A stretch of 28,688 nt of DNA from JAPLMI01 sp043798375 (GTDB taxonomy: Bacteria > Omnitrophota > Gorgyraeia > 2-01-FULL-45-10): NCBI GenBank assembly GCA_043798375.1, contig JAZDOS010000054.1, positions 1-28,688 on the forward strand. The letters are read 5' to 3'. Shown one piece after another: positions 6,735 to 14,924 of the stretch. The notes under the pieces are model-generated. The model had not been told where the DNA came from. It did not search any database and saw nothing but the letters and a program-made list of their open reading frames with translations. The stretch's first letter is position 1, and every line of letters starts with the position of its first letter. The position numbers and the translations under genes are program-made.

Positions 6735-7963
6735 CTCGACGCGGCCACGGCCGCTATTATGGCCGCGCCTCTGCCGGAACCGTCTTTGGTCAGCGTTATT
6801 TTTATAAGGTTAGACTTCGAGCCGAACATTTCTCTCAGGCAGGACTTCATATTTTTCGCGAAAGTGGGATGTTTTTCATACACGCTTCCGTCGATGGCGA
6901 CGGTGTGCCGCCTCGATAGGCTCGTGTCCATTCTTTTTATCATGGCCCCTATGCAGGCCGCGCTTATGCGCGCTCCTCTCCTGGAAACGGTTTCGCATAT
7001 ATTTTTTACCTGTCGTCTTTCTTCCGGTGTGCATTTTACGAGCCCCGCCCTTCTTAATACCGAAGCCGCTTTCGCAAGGCCTGCGGAATGATCGCTTTCT
7101 ATGAGGGACATATCCTCTGTTTTAAGCTCCGCTCCGGACCCGAGAAGATCCTTTACAACCAGGCTTGCGATACGGCCGAGATACATGCCCGAAACCGCCT
7201 TCTCCATAATCTGCCGGCCCGGATTATCGGATTTTTTATCGAGCTCCCTATCGTAAGCGGTAAGCTTTAATTTATCGAAATTACCCCATTCAGCGTTTAT
7301 TATCATCCCGCCGAGGCGCGCTTCCGGATAGCAGGCGTTCGTCCCTGTGCCTATTATCACGCCGACATCGCAATTACGGTCCTGGTAACTTTTCGCGACG
7401 AGCGTCCCGACCGTATCGTTGGCGAGCGCCGCGATCTTCACATTCCGGATGCCCTTTTTTACAAGCGCTTTTTTCAGTAATACGACAACGTCATTGCCTA
7501 TGACTCCGTTCACGTTAAAATCCTTCGTCCAGCATACGAGGGTGCCGCCGGCAATGCCTGTCTGTTTAACCGGAAACGAGAACGTGAATCCCAGATCAAG
7601 CTCACGCTCGGACTCGAGCTTATACTTTTTCAAAAATACCTTTACGCACCCGGCGATAAAACCGAAAAATATTTCGCGGCTGCCGGTAATATGTTTTTTG
7701 GCAAGCGTAAATTTCATGATCTTTCGCGCGCCTATCTTTCCCGCGCCTAAAAGCCGCAATTCCAGTATACGGAAATTTGTGCCGCCCAGGTCGAGCGCTA
7801 TGAATTTTCCGGTTTCCCCGCCTGTCGGCCTGTAAGCATAGGTGGGTATCATCTTGAGAGAGCTCTTCCGTCCGAAAAGCCCCCTCTCCATCTCCAGCTG
7901 AAAATCCCCGATGATCCTGCGGATCCGGCTTAAAGAAATCTCAAAGGCTTTAAGATCTATCAT
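6731..7963 (-). CDS. Eukaryote-type hexokinase
   Basis: 410-aa hexokinase of the Hexokinase_1/Hexokinase_2 (yeast/mammal) family, not the short bacterial GlcK or ROK type. It phosphorylates hexoses with ATP at the entry to glycolysis. Landmarks, all in the order seen in eukaryotic enzymes: LDLGGTNFR (phosphate 1 loop, about residue 58), FTFSFPVKQT with GTLVCWTKDFN (sugar-binding loop), LANDTVGTLVA (with the catalytic Asp), IIGTGTNACY, INAEWGNFD (sugar-contacting Glu), DGSVYEKHPTFAKN, and DGSGRGAAI near the C-terminus. Its stop side overlaps the flavoprotein gene and its start overlaps greA (ATGA at both). Bacterial members are rare and scattered, so horizontal origin is likely, but codon use gives no recent-transfer sign by eye. 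Confidence 0.92.
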   Translation of the reverse strand: MIDLKAFEISLSRIRRIIGDFQLEMERGLFGRKSSLKMIPTYAYRPTGGETGKFIALDLGGTNFRILELRLLGAGKIGARKIMKFTLAKKHITGSREIFFGFIAGCVKVFLKKYKLESERELDLGFTFSFPVKQTGIAGGTLVCWTKDFNVNGVIGNDVVVLLKKALVKKGIRNVKIAALANDTVGTLVAKSYQDRNCDVGVIIGTGTNACYPEARLGGMIINAEWGNFDKLKLTAYDRELDKKSDNPGRQIMEKAVSGMYLGRIASLVVKDLLGSGAELKTEDMSLIESDHSAGLAKAASVLRRAGLVKCTPEERRQVKNICETVSRRGARISAACIGAMIKRMDTSLSRRHTVAIDGSVYEKHPTFAKNMKSCLREMFGSKSNLIKITLTKDGSGRGAAIIAAVAASR

Positions 7964-8436
7964 CGCGATATTTTAAGTACCTTGTATTTCAATATACCTG
8001 CCGGAACTTTTATTTCGACGACATCGTTTACTTTATGGTTCACCAGGCCGCTTCCCACCGGCGACGATACGGAGATCCTGCCCTGCGAATAATCAGCCTC
8101 TTCCTCCGAAACGAGCGTATATTCCAGCTCTTCGCCCGACTTCACATCCTTAAGTTTCACTGTCGCGCCGATCAGGACCTCGTCACTGGAAATGTTTTCT
8201 TCGTCCAGTATCTGTGACGTCGCCAGTATGTGCTGGAGCTCCGATATCTTCTTCTCGTTCAGGCCCTGCGCCTCTTTAGCCGCTTCATACTCGGCATTTT
8301 CGCTTATATCGCCGTGGGCCCTGGCCTCGCCGATCGCTTTCGAGAGAGTTTTGCGTTTTACCGTCTTCAGATACTCAAGCTCTTTTCTGAGCTTCTCGTA
8401 ACCTTCGCGTGTTAGGTGCGAGCCGCCTTTTCCCAT
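7960..8436 (-). CDS. greA: Transcription elongation factor GreA
   Basis: Rescues backtracked RNA polymerase by stimulating transcript cleavage. 158 aa from the ATG at 8436: N-terminal coiled-coil hairpin (about residues 1-75) with the acidic tip GDISENAEYEAAKEAQ that enters the polymerase channel, then the FKBP-like C-terminal domain (VKLKDVKSGEELEYTLVSEEEAD, SVSSPVGSGLVNHKVND). The frame is open further upstream to 8610, but that part is out-of-frame read-through over the purF-like gene; the 8436 ATG has GGGGG 7 nt before it and gives the family length. It overlaps the end of the PurF-like gene by 25 nt and the hexokinase start by 4 nt. Confidence 0.93.
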   Translation of the reverse strand: MGKGGSHLTREGYEKLRKELEYLKTVKRKTLSKAIGEARAHGDISENAEYEAAKEAQGLNEKKISELQHILATSQILDEENISSDEVLIGATVKLKDVKSGEELEYTLVSEEEADYSQGRISVSSPVGSGLVNHKVNDVVEIKVPAGILKYKVLKISR

Positions 8437-9884
8437 TTCTTTTCCCCCGTCGTTTCTTTTTTTCCGGCCGCGCCGCACAATTTCTTTTGCGGGCACCTGC
8501 CGGTCCAGCAATAGAGGCACAACTTTTCCTTCGGAAGCCCGACTGCCGAAACCATATCGTCCACCGTCTGGTACTTGAGGGTCGTCACCTCGAGGTCCTT
8601 CGCGATCCAATCCACCATCTTTTTATATTTCGGCGAATCATAGTCCGTATATTGCGAAACATCCTCTACGTCATGGCCCTCGAGGCTTCGGATCGCCCTG
8701 CGCGCGGCCAGTTCATTGATCGTGCGTGTGGAAAGATTGAATATGCACGGGAACATGAGGGGCGGGCAGGCGGGCCTGACATGGACCTCTTTCGCGCCCG
8801 AGTTCCACAATTTCTTGATGGCAAAATTCTTGAGCTGTGTGCCTCGCACTATCGAGTCCTCGCACAGGACTATCCTTTTCCCGTCGATAATATCCCTGAT
8901 CGGGATAAGCTTCATCTTCGCTATCAGGTCGCGCTTTTCCTGTGACGGCGGCGTGTAGCTCCTGCCGTAACCGGGCGTATATTTCACGAGCGGCCGCCTG
9001 TACGGCTTGCCCGATTCCATCGCGTAACCTATCGCATGCCCCACGCCGGAATCAGGAACTCCCGATACGACATCGACCTCTATATCCTTATCGCGCTTTG
9101 CCAGAAATCTTCCGCTTCGTTCCCTCACCGTTTCAACGTTTATGCCCTCGTAACTTGAGGCGGGAAACCCCGTATATATCCACAGGAATGTGCATATCTG
9201 ATTCGTGCCGCCCCCGGATTTTTTCTGCGTCATTCCGTTCTCCGTCAAAAGGGTTATCTCCCCCGGCGCCAGATATTTAACCGTCTCAAAATCGTTATTT
9301 GGGAATGCGCTCGTCTCGGACGTGACCGCCCAGGCCCCGTCGCGCTTTCCTATCACAAGGGGCGTGTAGCCGTAACGGTCTCTCGCGGCATATATACCGT
9401 CCTTGTTCAATAACAAAAGAGAGCATGACCCTTCGATCATTTTAAACATCTTTTCGATACCATCTACGAAGCCGCCCGCCTCAACTATGAGCTTGGCTAT
9501 CAATTCCGCGGAATTTATCCCGCCCTTGCTGACCTCGCTGAAAGACCCGCCCCGTTTGAGCATATCCGAGGCAAGCTCCTCGGCGTTATCTATCCACCCT
9601 TCCATGACGAGTGAGAAAGGGCCGAACTTCGAATTCAAATATATCGGCTGTTCGTCATGAGCGCTTATCACGCCTATGCCTTTATTGCCCGGCATGTGCT
9701 TCGAGTCTTCGTAGAACTTCGATTTAAACTGGCTCTGGCTTATATTGTGGATTTGCCTTGTAAAAGCCTCTCCGAGAACGGCCATCCCGCCGTATTCCGT
9801 GCCGAGATGGGAATGATAATCCGTGCCGTAAAAAAGGTCCCTTCTGCAATCGCCATTCGATACTACTCCAAATACACCGCTCAT
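8412..9884 (-). CDS. PurF-like protein with degenerate glutaminase site
   Basis: 490-aa protein with the architecture of amidophosphoribosyltransferase: N-terminal class II glutaminase (Ntn) domain and C-terminal phosphoribosyltransferase domain with a good PRPP loop (VLCEDSIVRGTQLKN), DVVSGVPDSGVGHAIGYA, YTPPSQEKRD, and a final CLYCWTG segment like the FeS-ligand CxxC of the Bacillus type. The glutaminase half is abnormal: the protein starts MSGVFGVVS, so the invariant catalytic Cys is Ser; the usual RYST loop is replaced by VISAHDEQ; and the oxyanion Asn-Gly is EGW. It may use free ammonia, depend on another amidotransferase, or do something other than step 1 of purine synthesis. AGGAGG lies 5 nt before the ATG. 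Confidence 0.85.
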   Translation of the reverse strand: MSGVFGVVSNGDCRRDLFYGTDYHSHLGTEYGGMAVLGEAFTRQIHNISQSQFKSKFYEDSKHMPGNKGIGVISAHDEQPIYLNSKFGPFSLVMEGWIDNAEELASDMLKRGGSFSEVSKGGINSAELIAKLIVEAGGFVDGIEKMFKMIEGSCSLLLLNKDGIYAARDRYGYTPLVIGKRDGAWAVTSETSAFPNNDFETVKYLAPGEITLLTENGMTQKKSGGGTNQICTFLWIYTGFPASSYEGINVETVRERSGRFLAKRDKDIEVDVVSGVPDSGVGHAIGYAMESGKPYRRPLVKYTPGYGRSYTPPSQEKRDLIAKMKLIPIRDIIDGKRIVLCEDSIVRGTQLKNFAIKKLWNSGAKEVHVRPACPPLMFPCIFNLSTRTINELAARRAIRSLEGHDVEDVSQYTDYDSPKYKKMVDWIAKDLEVTTLKYQTVDDMVSAVGLPKEKLCLYCWTGRCPQKKLCGAAGKKETTGEKKWEKAART

Positions 9885-10522
9885 ATAATCCTCCTCATAT
9901 CTTCCGGTAATTCCGAATCGAAAACCATCTTTTTCTTCGTAACCGGATGAATAAATTCCAGGCGTCTTGCGTGAAGCGCCACTCTCCTGAACCTCACCTT
10001 GAAATCCTTCCTGAAGGCGTAGACGCTCTCGCCGAGGATCGGATGACCGATGCGCGCCAGATGGATACGGATCTGGTTCGTCCGGCCGGTCAGGGGCTCC
10101 ACATCCAAAACGCTGAAATCTCTCTTCCGCTCCAGGACCCTGAATTTCGTTACGGCGAATTCGCTCCTTGATTTATTTCGATTATATATATCCGATCTTA
10201 TTGTGCCGGATTCCTTCTTTACGCTGCCCTGAACAACAGCAACATAATTTTTTTTGACGCGCCGCGCTTTAAATTCGTCCATTAAGAGTTTTTGGGCAAG
10301 CTTACCCTTGGCGTATATTATAAGGCCCGATGTTTCGCGATCGAGCCTGTGGCAGGGATAAGCGTTCGCCTCGATCCCGCGTCCGTCCAGCTCTCTGTTT
10401 AACAGGCCGGTTAATGTATTCGCCTCTTTCTTCGGGGTCGGGATGACCAGCATTCCGGAGGGCTTATCAACCACTATAAACCTGTCATCCTCATATACGA
10501 TTTTATAGCGTTTACCGTCCAT
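9881..10522 (-). CDS. RluA-family pseudouridine synthase
   Basis: 213-aa rRNA/tRNA uridine isomerase of the RluA group. The catalytic motif HRLDRETSGLIIYAK (Asp in HRLDxxTSG) is intact, with the upstream EDDRFIVVDKPSGMLV and downstream GRTNQIRIHLARIGHPILG blocks typical of RluA/RluC/RluD. There is no N-terminal S4 domain, so RluA-like rather than RluC/RluD-like. The exact target uridine cannot be predicted. First gene of the run that continues through purF-like, greA, hexokinase and the flavoprotein, each overlapping the next. A TATAAT lies only 11 nt upstream of its ATG, so its message may be nearly leaderless. Confidence 0.9.
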   Translation of the reverse strand: MDGKRYKIVYEDDRFIVVDKPSGMLVIPTPKKEANTLTGLLNRELDGRGIEANAYPCHRLDRETSGLIIYAKGKLAQKLLMDEFKARRVKKNYVAVVQGSVKKESGTIRSDIYNRNKSRSEFAVTKFRVLERKRDFSVLDVEPLTGRTNQIRIHLARIGHPILGESVYAFRKDFKVRFRRVALHARRLEFIHPVTKKKMVFDSELPEDMRRII

Positions 10523-10533
10523 AAACGGCTATT

Positions 10534-10539
10534 ATTATA
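10534..10539 (-). promoter_or_regulatory. Consensus -10 (TATAAT) before rluA-like gene
   Basis: Perfect TATAAT on the minus strand ending 11 nt before the ATG at 10522. The best -35 candidate, TTTACG, sits 19 bp upstream. If used, transcription would start about 4-6 nt before the start codon, leaving no room for a ribosome-binding site. Confidence 0.45.
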
Positions 10540-10561
10540 CCATTTCCGCGGGTTATCGCGT

Positions 10562-10590
10562 AAATTTTTTCTCGACAAATTTTTTCTCGA
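10562..10590. repeat. 14-bp direct repeat in the divergent promoter region
   Basis: AAATTTTTTCTCGA occurs perfectly at 10562-10575 and 10577-10590 (15-bp period), between the divergent rluA-like and HD-GYP genes. Could be a regulator site or simple slippage duplication. Confidence 0.6.
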
Positions 10591-10622
10591 TACTTTCTCT
10601 TCCTTATGATATTATTAAACTG

Positions 10623-12125
10623 ATGAAAAAGACCGTTGAAAGAAAAAGTATCCAGGCAAAAATATTCGGGACTATCTTTTTGTCCATATTCCTCATCACG
10701 GCAATTCTCGGATACCTCTCTTTTCGTCTTTCGAAAGGCCGCCTTGTCCAGATGATCGGCGAATCAAGCAGGGGGCTCGCCTCCACCACGGCCAATTTCA
10801 TAAACCGGGACGATCTCTTCCTGATAAAGGATAATATGGACGGGATATTAAAATCAAGGACGACCGCAGTCATGAATGCCGATTTTCTTGACAGGCTCGC
10901 CGATGTGGGCAAATCTCAGGATACCGGCGGCGCCGAAAACCTCGGCTTTGCCGCGGATAAATATAACCAGTATGCGAAATTATTGTCCGGCGTCAAAGAC
11001 GCCAATAATATCAAAAGCACCCTGAATATATACATAAAGGAAGGCAACCGCCTTACGAATATGGTATCCAGCGAGCCGCCGTTTCTGATGGGCGCCCAAT
11101 ATAAAATGGCGCCCGCGGCGAAGACGGCCCTGGAGTCCGGCGTGCCGACCGCAACCGGTATCTATAAAGATAAGGACGGGATCTGGATATCGGCATACGC
11201 GCCTATACCGGCCGGAGCGGCGAACGCCGCGGCATTGATAGAAATCAATGATAATATCGGCGTATACATGGATAAGCTGCGGAAAGAGGTTATGGCGATC
11301 ATCCTGGCCTGTTTCATAGCGTTTTTCGGCACCGCGGCCCTAAGCCGCAGGCTTGTCAACAGATTGATAGCGAACATCGGGAAGCTGGACGATTTTGCGC
11401 TCGGCCTCGACAGGGAAAATTATAACATACCGATAAATATAAGATCGGAAGACGAGATAGGCCGTTTGGCCGATACGTTCGAGAAACTCAGGATTTCAAT
11501 CAAAAAAAAGATAAACGATCTGCGGTCTTCTCTTATTAGGGAGAAGAAGGCCCATCTGGAATCGATAATAGCCCTCACGAACGCTATGGAACTGAGGGAC
11601 CCATACACGAAGAAGCATCTTTACAGGGTAGAGAAATACGCCCTCTTGATAGGGAGGTCTCTTGGATTGCCGCGCGCTGAAATGGAGAGGCTGAGATACG
11701 GCTGCTACCTGCATGATATAGGAAAAATCTATCTGAAGGACAGCGATTTCCAGAAAGGCGCGCTATCCCAGAGCGAATTAAAGGATGTCAGGCAGCACGC
11801 GGAAAAAGGGGCCATGATCTTAAGCGGAATCCCGTTCTTTGAGAATGTCAAGGATATAGTCCTGTATCACCAGGAGCGTTATGACGGAAAAGGATATCCC
11901 GGCGGCCTTAAAGGTAAGGATATTCCTCTTCTGGCCAGGATAGTGGCCGTAGCGGACGCGTTCGATGCCATGACGACCGACAGGCCCTACAAGGCCGGGA
12001 TCGGATTCGGCGCGGCAATGGATGTATTGGAAAAGAACGCGGGAACCCAGTTCGACCCTGCCGCGGTCAAAGCCTTTTTAAAATATAGAAATACGCTAGA
12101 GAAAATAGCGAAGAGGCATTTCTAA
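10623..12125 (+). CDS. Membrane HD-GYP phosphodiesterase with HAMP domain
   Basis: Likely cyclic-di-GMP (or cGAMP-type) phosphodiesterase, 500 aa. Order: cytoplasmic start, TM1 (about 13-35), an extracytoplasmic sensor of about 180 residues (cache-like by layout), TM2 (about 222-242), HAMP (about 243-295, SEDEIGRLADTFEKLR), short coiled coil, then HD-GYP (about 310-495). HD-GYP landmarks: RDPYTKKHLYRVEKYA, YLHDIGK, QHAEKGAMIL, YHQERYDGKGYPGGL, RIVAVADAFDAMTTDRPYK. The usual HHE is HQE here, a change at a metal ligand in characterised enzymes, which could alter metal content or activity. The only plus-strand gene in the window; no clear ribosome-binding site precedes the ATG, so the start is the weak point of this call. 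Confidence 0.9.
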   Translation: MKKTVERKSIQAKIFGTIFLSIFLITAILGYLSFRLSKGRLVQMIGESSRGLASTTANFINRDDLFLIKDNMDGILKSRTTAVMNADFLDRLADVGKSQDTGGAENLGFAADKYNQYAKLLSGVKDANNIKSTLNIYIKEGNRLTNMVSSEPPFLMGAQYKMAPAAKTALESGVPTATGIYKDKDGIWISAYAPIPAGAANAAALIEINDNIGVYMDKLRKEVMAIILACFIAFFGTAALSRRLVNRLIANIGKLDDFALGLDRENYNIPINIRSEDEIGRLADTFEKLRISIKKKINDLRSSLIREKKAHLESIIALTNAMELRDPYTKKHLYRVEKYALLIGRSLGLPRAEMERLRYGCYLHDIGKIYLKDSDFQKGALSQSELKDVRQHAEKGAMILSGIPFFENVKDIVLYHQERYDGKGYPGGLKGKDIPLLARIVAVADAFDAMTTDRPYKAGIGFGAAMDVLEKNAGTQFDPAAVKAFLKYRNTLEKIAKRHF

Positions 12126-12151
12126 CCCCGGATAGTTTCCTTTTGTTTCCT

Positions 12152-13030
12152 TTAAGGCTTAAGGTGGATAACCTCTTCTATGACCTGACGTTGATATAAT
12201 ATATGAAAAAGCCTGGTAATCTCTCCGGCCCGGCCGGCTCCTATTTTTTTTGAGTCGATCTTCGTTACCGGAAGCACTTCCGCCAAACTATTTGTAAGAA
12301 AAATTTCATCGCCGCTTAACAACTCCTTGCGCAAAATCCTGCTCTCCCTAACACTTATCCCTATCCTCCCGGCTATCTTCAGGATAGCGCTTCTCGCTAT
12401 ACCGGGTAATATGCCGCTGGATACCGATGGGGTAACAAGGCGCTTTCCCTTTACTAAAAATACATTGCCTGTTGCGGCCTCTGCGACATAACCTTCCGTA
12501 TTGATAAGAATAGCTTCGTCAAAATCATCTTTCCTTGCGAAGGACCTGGCTAAAATATAGTTTAAAAAACTGATGGTTTTAAAATTCGAAACAGGTGAAA
12601 ATTCGTTCTGTCTTATTGGCACAATCTTCGCTTTTATCCCCCGGTCATAGCTCCGGTCCGGATATCCATCAAATCGCTTTGTGATTATGACGACATTCGG
12701 AATAGATTTTCTTTCGTAATTTATACCTGATCCACCCTCTCCTCTTGTCACTGTTATACGCACGCAGGCATTTTTTAACCCATTTACCATCAAGGTCCTG
12801 TAAATAGCTTTCTCGAGTTCGACTTTTGAATACGGCAGCTTTATTTCAAGAAACTTCAGGGACTTGAATAAACGCCTGATATGCTCGTTCAACATAAAGA
12901 CCGCCCCGGCGTAGCTCCTCATCGTCTCAAAGACGCCGTCGCCGTATAGAAAGCCCCGGTCGTTTACGGATACCCTGGCTTCCTGCGCGTCATAAAATCT
13001 TCCGTTAATCCAGATCTGAGCGTTTTTCAT
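12152..13030 (-). CDS. pabC: Aminodeoxychorismate lyase (class IV aminotransferase fold)
   Basis: PLP enzyme of fold type IV, 292 aa. Beginning IWINGRFYDAQEARVSVNDRG followed by FLYGDGVFETMRSY, the PLP lysine in NFKTISFLNYILA, EGYVAEAATGNVF and TPSVSSGILPGIARS are all family landmarks. Branched-chain aminotransferase and D-amino-acid transaminase share this fold, but its start overlaps the stop of pabB (ATGA), so 4-amino-4-deoxychorismate lyase, giving p-aminobenzoate and pyruvate for folate, is the best call. Last gene of the long hydrogenase train; it converges on the HD-GYP gene with only 26 bp between, and I see no clear terminator there. Confidence 0.82.
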   Translation of the reverse strand: MKNAQIWINGRFYDAQEARVSVNDRGFLYGDGVFETMRSYAGAVFMLNEHIRRLFKSLKFLEIKLPYSKVELEKAIYRTLMVNGLKNACVRITVTRGEGGSGINYERKSIPNVVIITKRFDGYPDRSYDRGIKAKIVPIRQNEFSPVSNFKTISFLNYILARSFARKDDFDEAILINTEGYVAEAATGNVFLVKGKRLVTPSVSSGILPGIARSAILKIAGRIGISVRESRILRKELLSGDEIFLTNSLAEVLPVTKIDSKKIGAGRAGEITRLFHILYQRQVIEEVIHLKP

Positions 13031-14427
13031 GCTATAACAAGTTCTTCTTTCCCGGCCTCGATCCCGAGCGCGATCATGAGCCCTTTCGCCTTATCGAGAG
13101 TCTCTTCATACTCCTCTTCCGGTACCGAATCCGCCACAATGCCGCCGCCTACGGAAAAATACGCCTTCCGGCCTTTTACGAGCAGCGTCCTTATGACGAT
13201 CGATGTATCCATATTGCCGTTGAAAGATATGTAGCCTATGGCGCCGGTATAGGCCGACCTCTTCACGGGCTCCAGCTCTTCTATTATCTCCATCGACCGG
13301 ATTTTCGGCGCGCCCGTAATGGAACCTCCCGGAAATGCCGCCATGAGGCAGTCTACCGGGCCGACTCCTTTCTTCAGGACCCCTTTGACTGTTGAAACAA
13401 GATGGAAGACGTTCGCGTACTTTTCCAGGACAGCGGATTCCGCCGGCCTCACCGAGCCGTATTCGCAAATCCTTCCCAGGTCGTTCCTCTCGAGATCGAC
13501 GATCATGATATGCTCGGCATTGTCTTTCGGGCTTTCCACAAGCTCTCTTTCCAGTAATTTATCCTCCGCCTCGTTCCTGCCGCGGGGCCTCGTCCCCTTT
13601 ATGGGCCTTGTTTCGATATGACTTCCAAATTTTGACAAAAAACGCTCCGGCGATGAGCTTAATATCGTGACATCTTCGAAACCAAGATAGGAAGAGAAAG
13701 GGGCCGGGCTTACGTTCCTAAGCCTTGAATAGACAAGGTGCGGTTTCACCGCGCCAATATCTGCCTCGAACCTCTGGGAAAGATTGACCTGGTATATGTC
13801 GCCTTTCTTGATATAAAGCTTGGCCTTTTTTATAGCCTCCATATAGGAAGCCTTCGAAAAATTCGATCTCAAAGGCCGGGGCCGGGGCGGTAAAAAAGAG
13901 GCCGTTCGAACAGCCTCTTTTTTAAAAATTCTCTTTTTGAATTCCCCAAGCCGTTTCGCGGATAACCCGGAAATATACGCCTTCTTCTTTAAATTATCAT
14001 ATGTGACGACGGTATCGTAAAAACCTAAAACACAATCGGGAAGGTTTAAGTCATCGACGGCGGTATCCGGCAGTTTCTCGACAAAATCCTTCAGGTCATA
14101 GGCAAAATACCCTGCCGCTCCGCATGGAAAAGGCGTCTTTTCGCCGATAGGCGCGATGATCTTATGTTTTTCAAGGATATCCTTCAGGACCAGGAATGGA
14201 TTTGCCTTTAATATTTCGGTTGTTCCGTCCGGCGTTTCCAGGGTGACCGAATCTCTTTTACTTTTGAAAATCAGAAACGGCTCGCAGCCCAGGAACGAAA
14301 ACCTGCCAAATTTCTCACTTCCTCCGGATGAGTCCAGGAAAAAAGAGTTCCGATAAATTCTCAGGCTGTTAAATACCGCTTCCGGCGGCGGCGGGCGATC
14401 CAATTCCTCTATTATCGGTTCTATCAT
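13027..14427 (-). CDS. pabB: Aminodeoxychorismate synthase component I
   Basis: Chorismate-binding enzyme, 466 aa, that aminates chorismate for p-aminobenzoate synthesis. The C-terminal catalytic half is clear: KKGDIYQVNLSQRFEA, LSSSPERFLS, TRPIKGTRPRG, HIMIVDLERNDLGRIC, FPGGSITGAPKIRSMEIIEEL, YTGAIGYISFNGNMDTSIVIRT and FSVGGGIVADSVPEEEYEET. The PIKGT motif (Lys) fits PabB, whereas TrpE has PIAGT. A partner glutaminase PabA is not in the window. The start overlaps the stop of the hydrogenase maturation protease gene (ATGA). Confidence 0.9.
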   Translation of the reverse strand: MIEPIIEELDRPPPPEAVFNSLRIYRNSFFLDSSGGSEKFGRFSFLGCEPFLIFKSKRDSVTLETPDGTTEILKANPFLVLKDILEKHKIIAPIGEKTPFPCGAAGYFAYDLKDFVEKLPDTAVDDLNLPDCVLGFYDTVVTYDNLKKKAYISGLSAKRLGEFKKRIFKKEAVRTASFLPPRPRPLRSNFSKASYMEAIKKAKLYIKKGDIYQVNLSQRFEADIGAVKPHLVYSRLRNVSPAPFSSYLGFEDVTILSSSPERFLSKFGSHIETRPIKGTRPRGRNEAEDKLLERELVESPKDNAEHIMIVDLERNDLGRICEYGSVRPAESAVLEKYANVFHLVSTVKGVLKKGVGPVDCLMAAFPGGSITGAPKIRSMEIIEELEPVKRSAYTGAIGYISFNGNMDTSIVIRTLLVKGRKAYFSVGGGIVADSVPEEEYEETLDKAKGLMIALGIEAGKEELVIA

Positions 14428-14924
14428 TTGCGAAAGATTTCCGTAAATATAGCGGCGAGGCCTTCCAGCCCTTCAAGCACTTCCTTAGTCAGGCTCGCGC
14501 CAAGCGTGGTCGTTTTCGGCTGTATAGAAATTACGAATATATTCAAGTCGTCTTTACCGGTCTTCAAAAGGTCGGTAAATAACCGCGGCGACGGATTGTG
14601 GGTCGAGAAACTTACATTCGAGATCTCGTCAATGCCAAAGGCTTTAGCGCTGCCGGGCGGTTTGCCTATATCGGCCGCGTCCACGAGGATCACGGTATCC
14701 GGAGAGGCCGAAAGTATCGGGAAGATATAATTTTCCGGCGCGGTCCCGCAGTCGAAAAGAGCGGCATTGATGGCCCTGGGTTTAAGAAGCTCTATCAGTT
14801 TCGGGCCGAGGCCGTCGTCGCCGCGCAGGATATTGCCGATCCCCACTATGGCAACATGGCCTTTTGTCCTATTTTTAATATCTCGCGATAAAACCGGTAT
14901 TTCGGAGGGATTAAAACTTTTCAA
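14424..14924 (-). CDS. hycI: HycI-type hydrogenase maturation protease
   Basis: Endopeptidase that trims the C-terminal tail of a [NiFe] hydrogenase large subunit after nickel insertion. 166 aa. Visible: VGIGNILRGDDGLG (first Ni-sensing Asp), DAADIGKPPG (second Asp) and STHNPSP (His), and the HycI-specific DCGTAPENY and ISIQPKTT segments. Its obvious substrate is the NuoD-like subunit encoded upstream in the same train, which ends in a 35-residue HycE-like extension after DPCYCCTER. The apparent start is a TTG at 14924, inside the end of the NuoI-like gene (14-nt overlap), with GAG about 8 nt upstream; no ATG is available before the first motif. Confidence 0.9.
   Translation of the reverse strand: MKSFNPSEIPVLSRDIKNRTKGHVAIVGIGNILRGDDGLGPKLIELLKPRAINAALFDCGTAPENYIFPILSASPDTVILVDAADIGKPPGSAKAFGIDEISNVSFSTHNPSPRLFTDLLKTGKDDLNIFVISIQPKTTTLGASLTKEVLEGLEGLAAIFTEIFRK

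Noticed and set aside
5752..6807. Long plus-strand frame (351 codons) opposite the flavoprotein
   Set aside because: Antisense shadow of a well-supported HI0933-family gene; Pro/Ser-rich with no recognisable domain.
8437..8610. 58-residue N-terminal extension of the GreA frame
   Set aside because: It overlaps the PurF-like gene completely, is Arg/Gly-rich as expected for a shadow frame, and the ATG at 8436 gives the normal GreA start.
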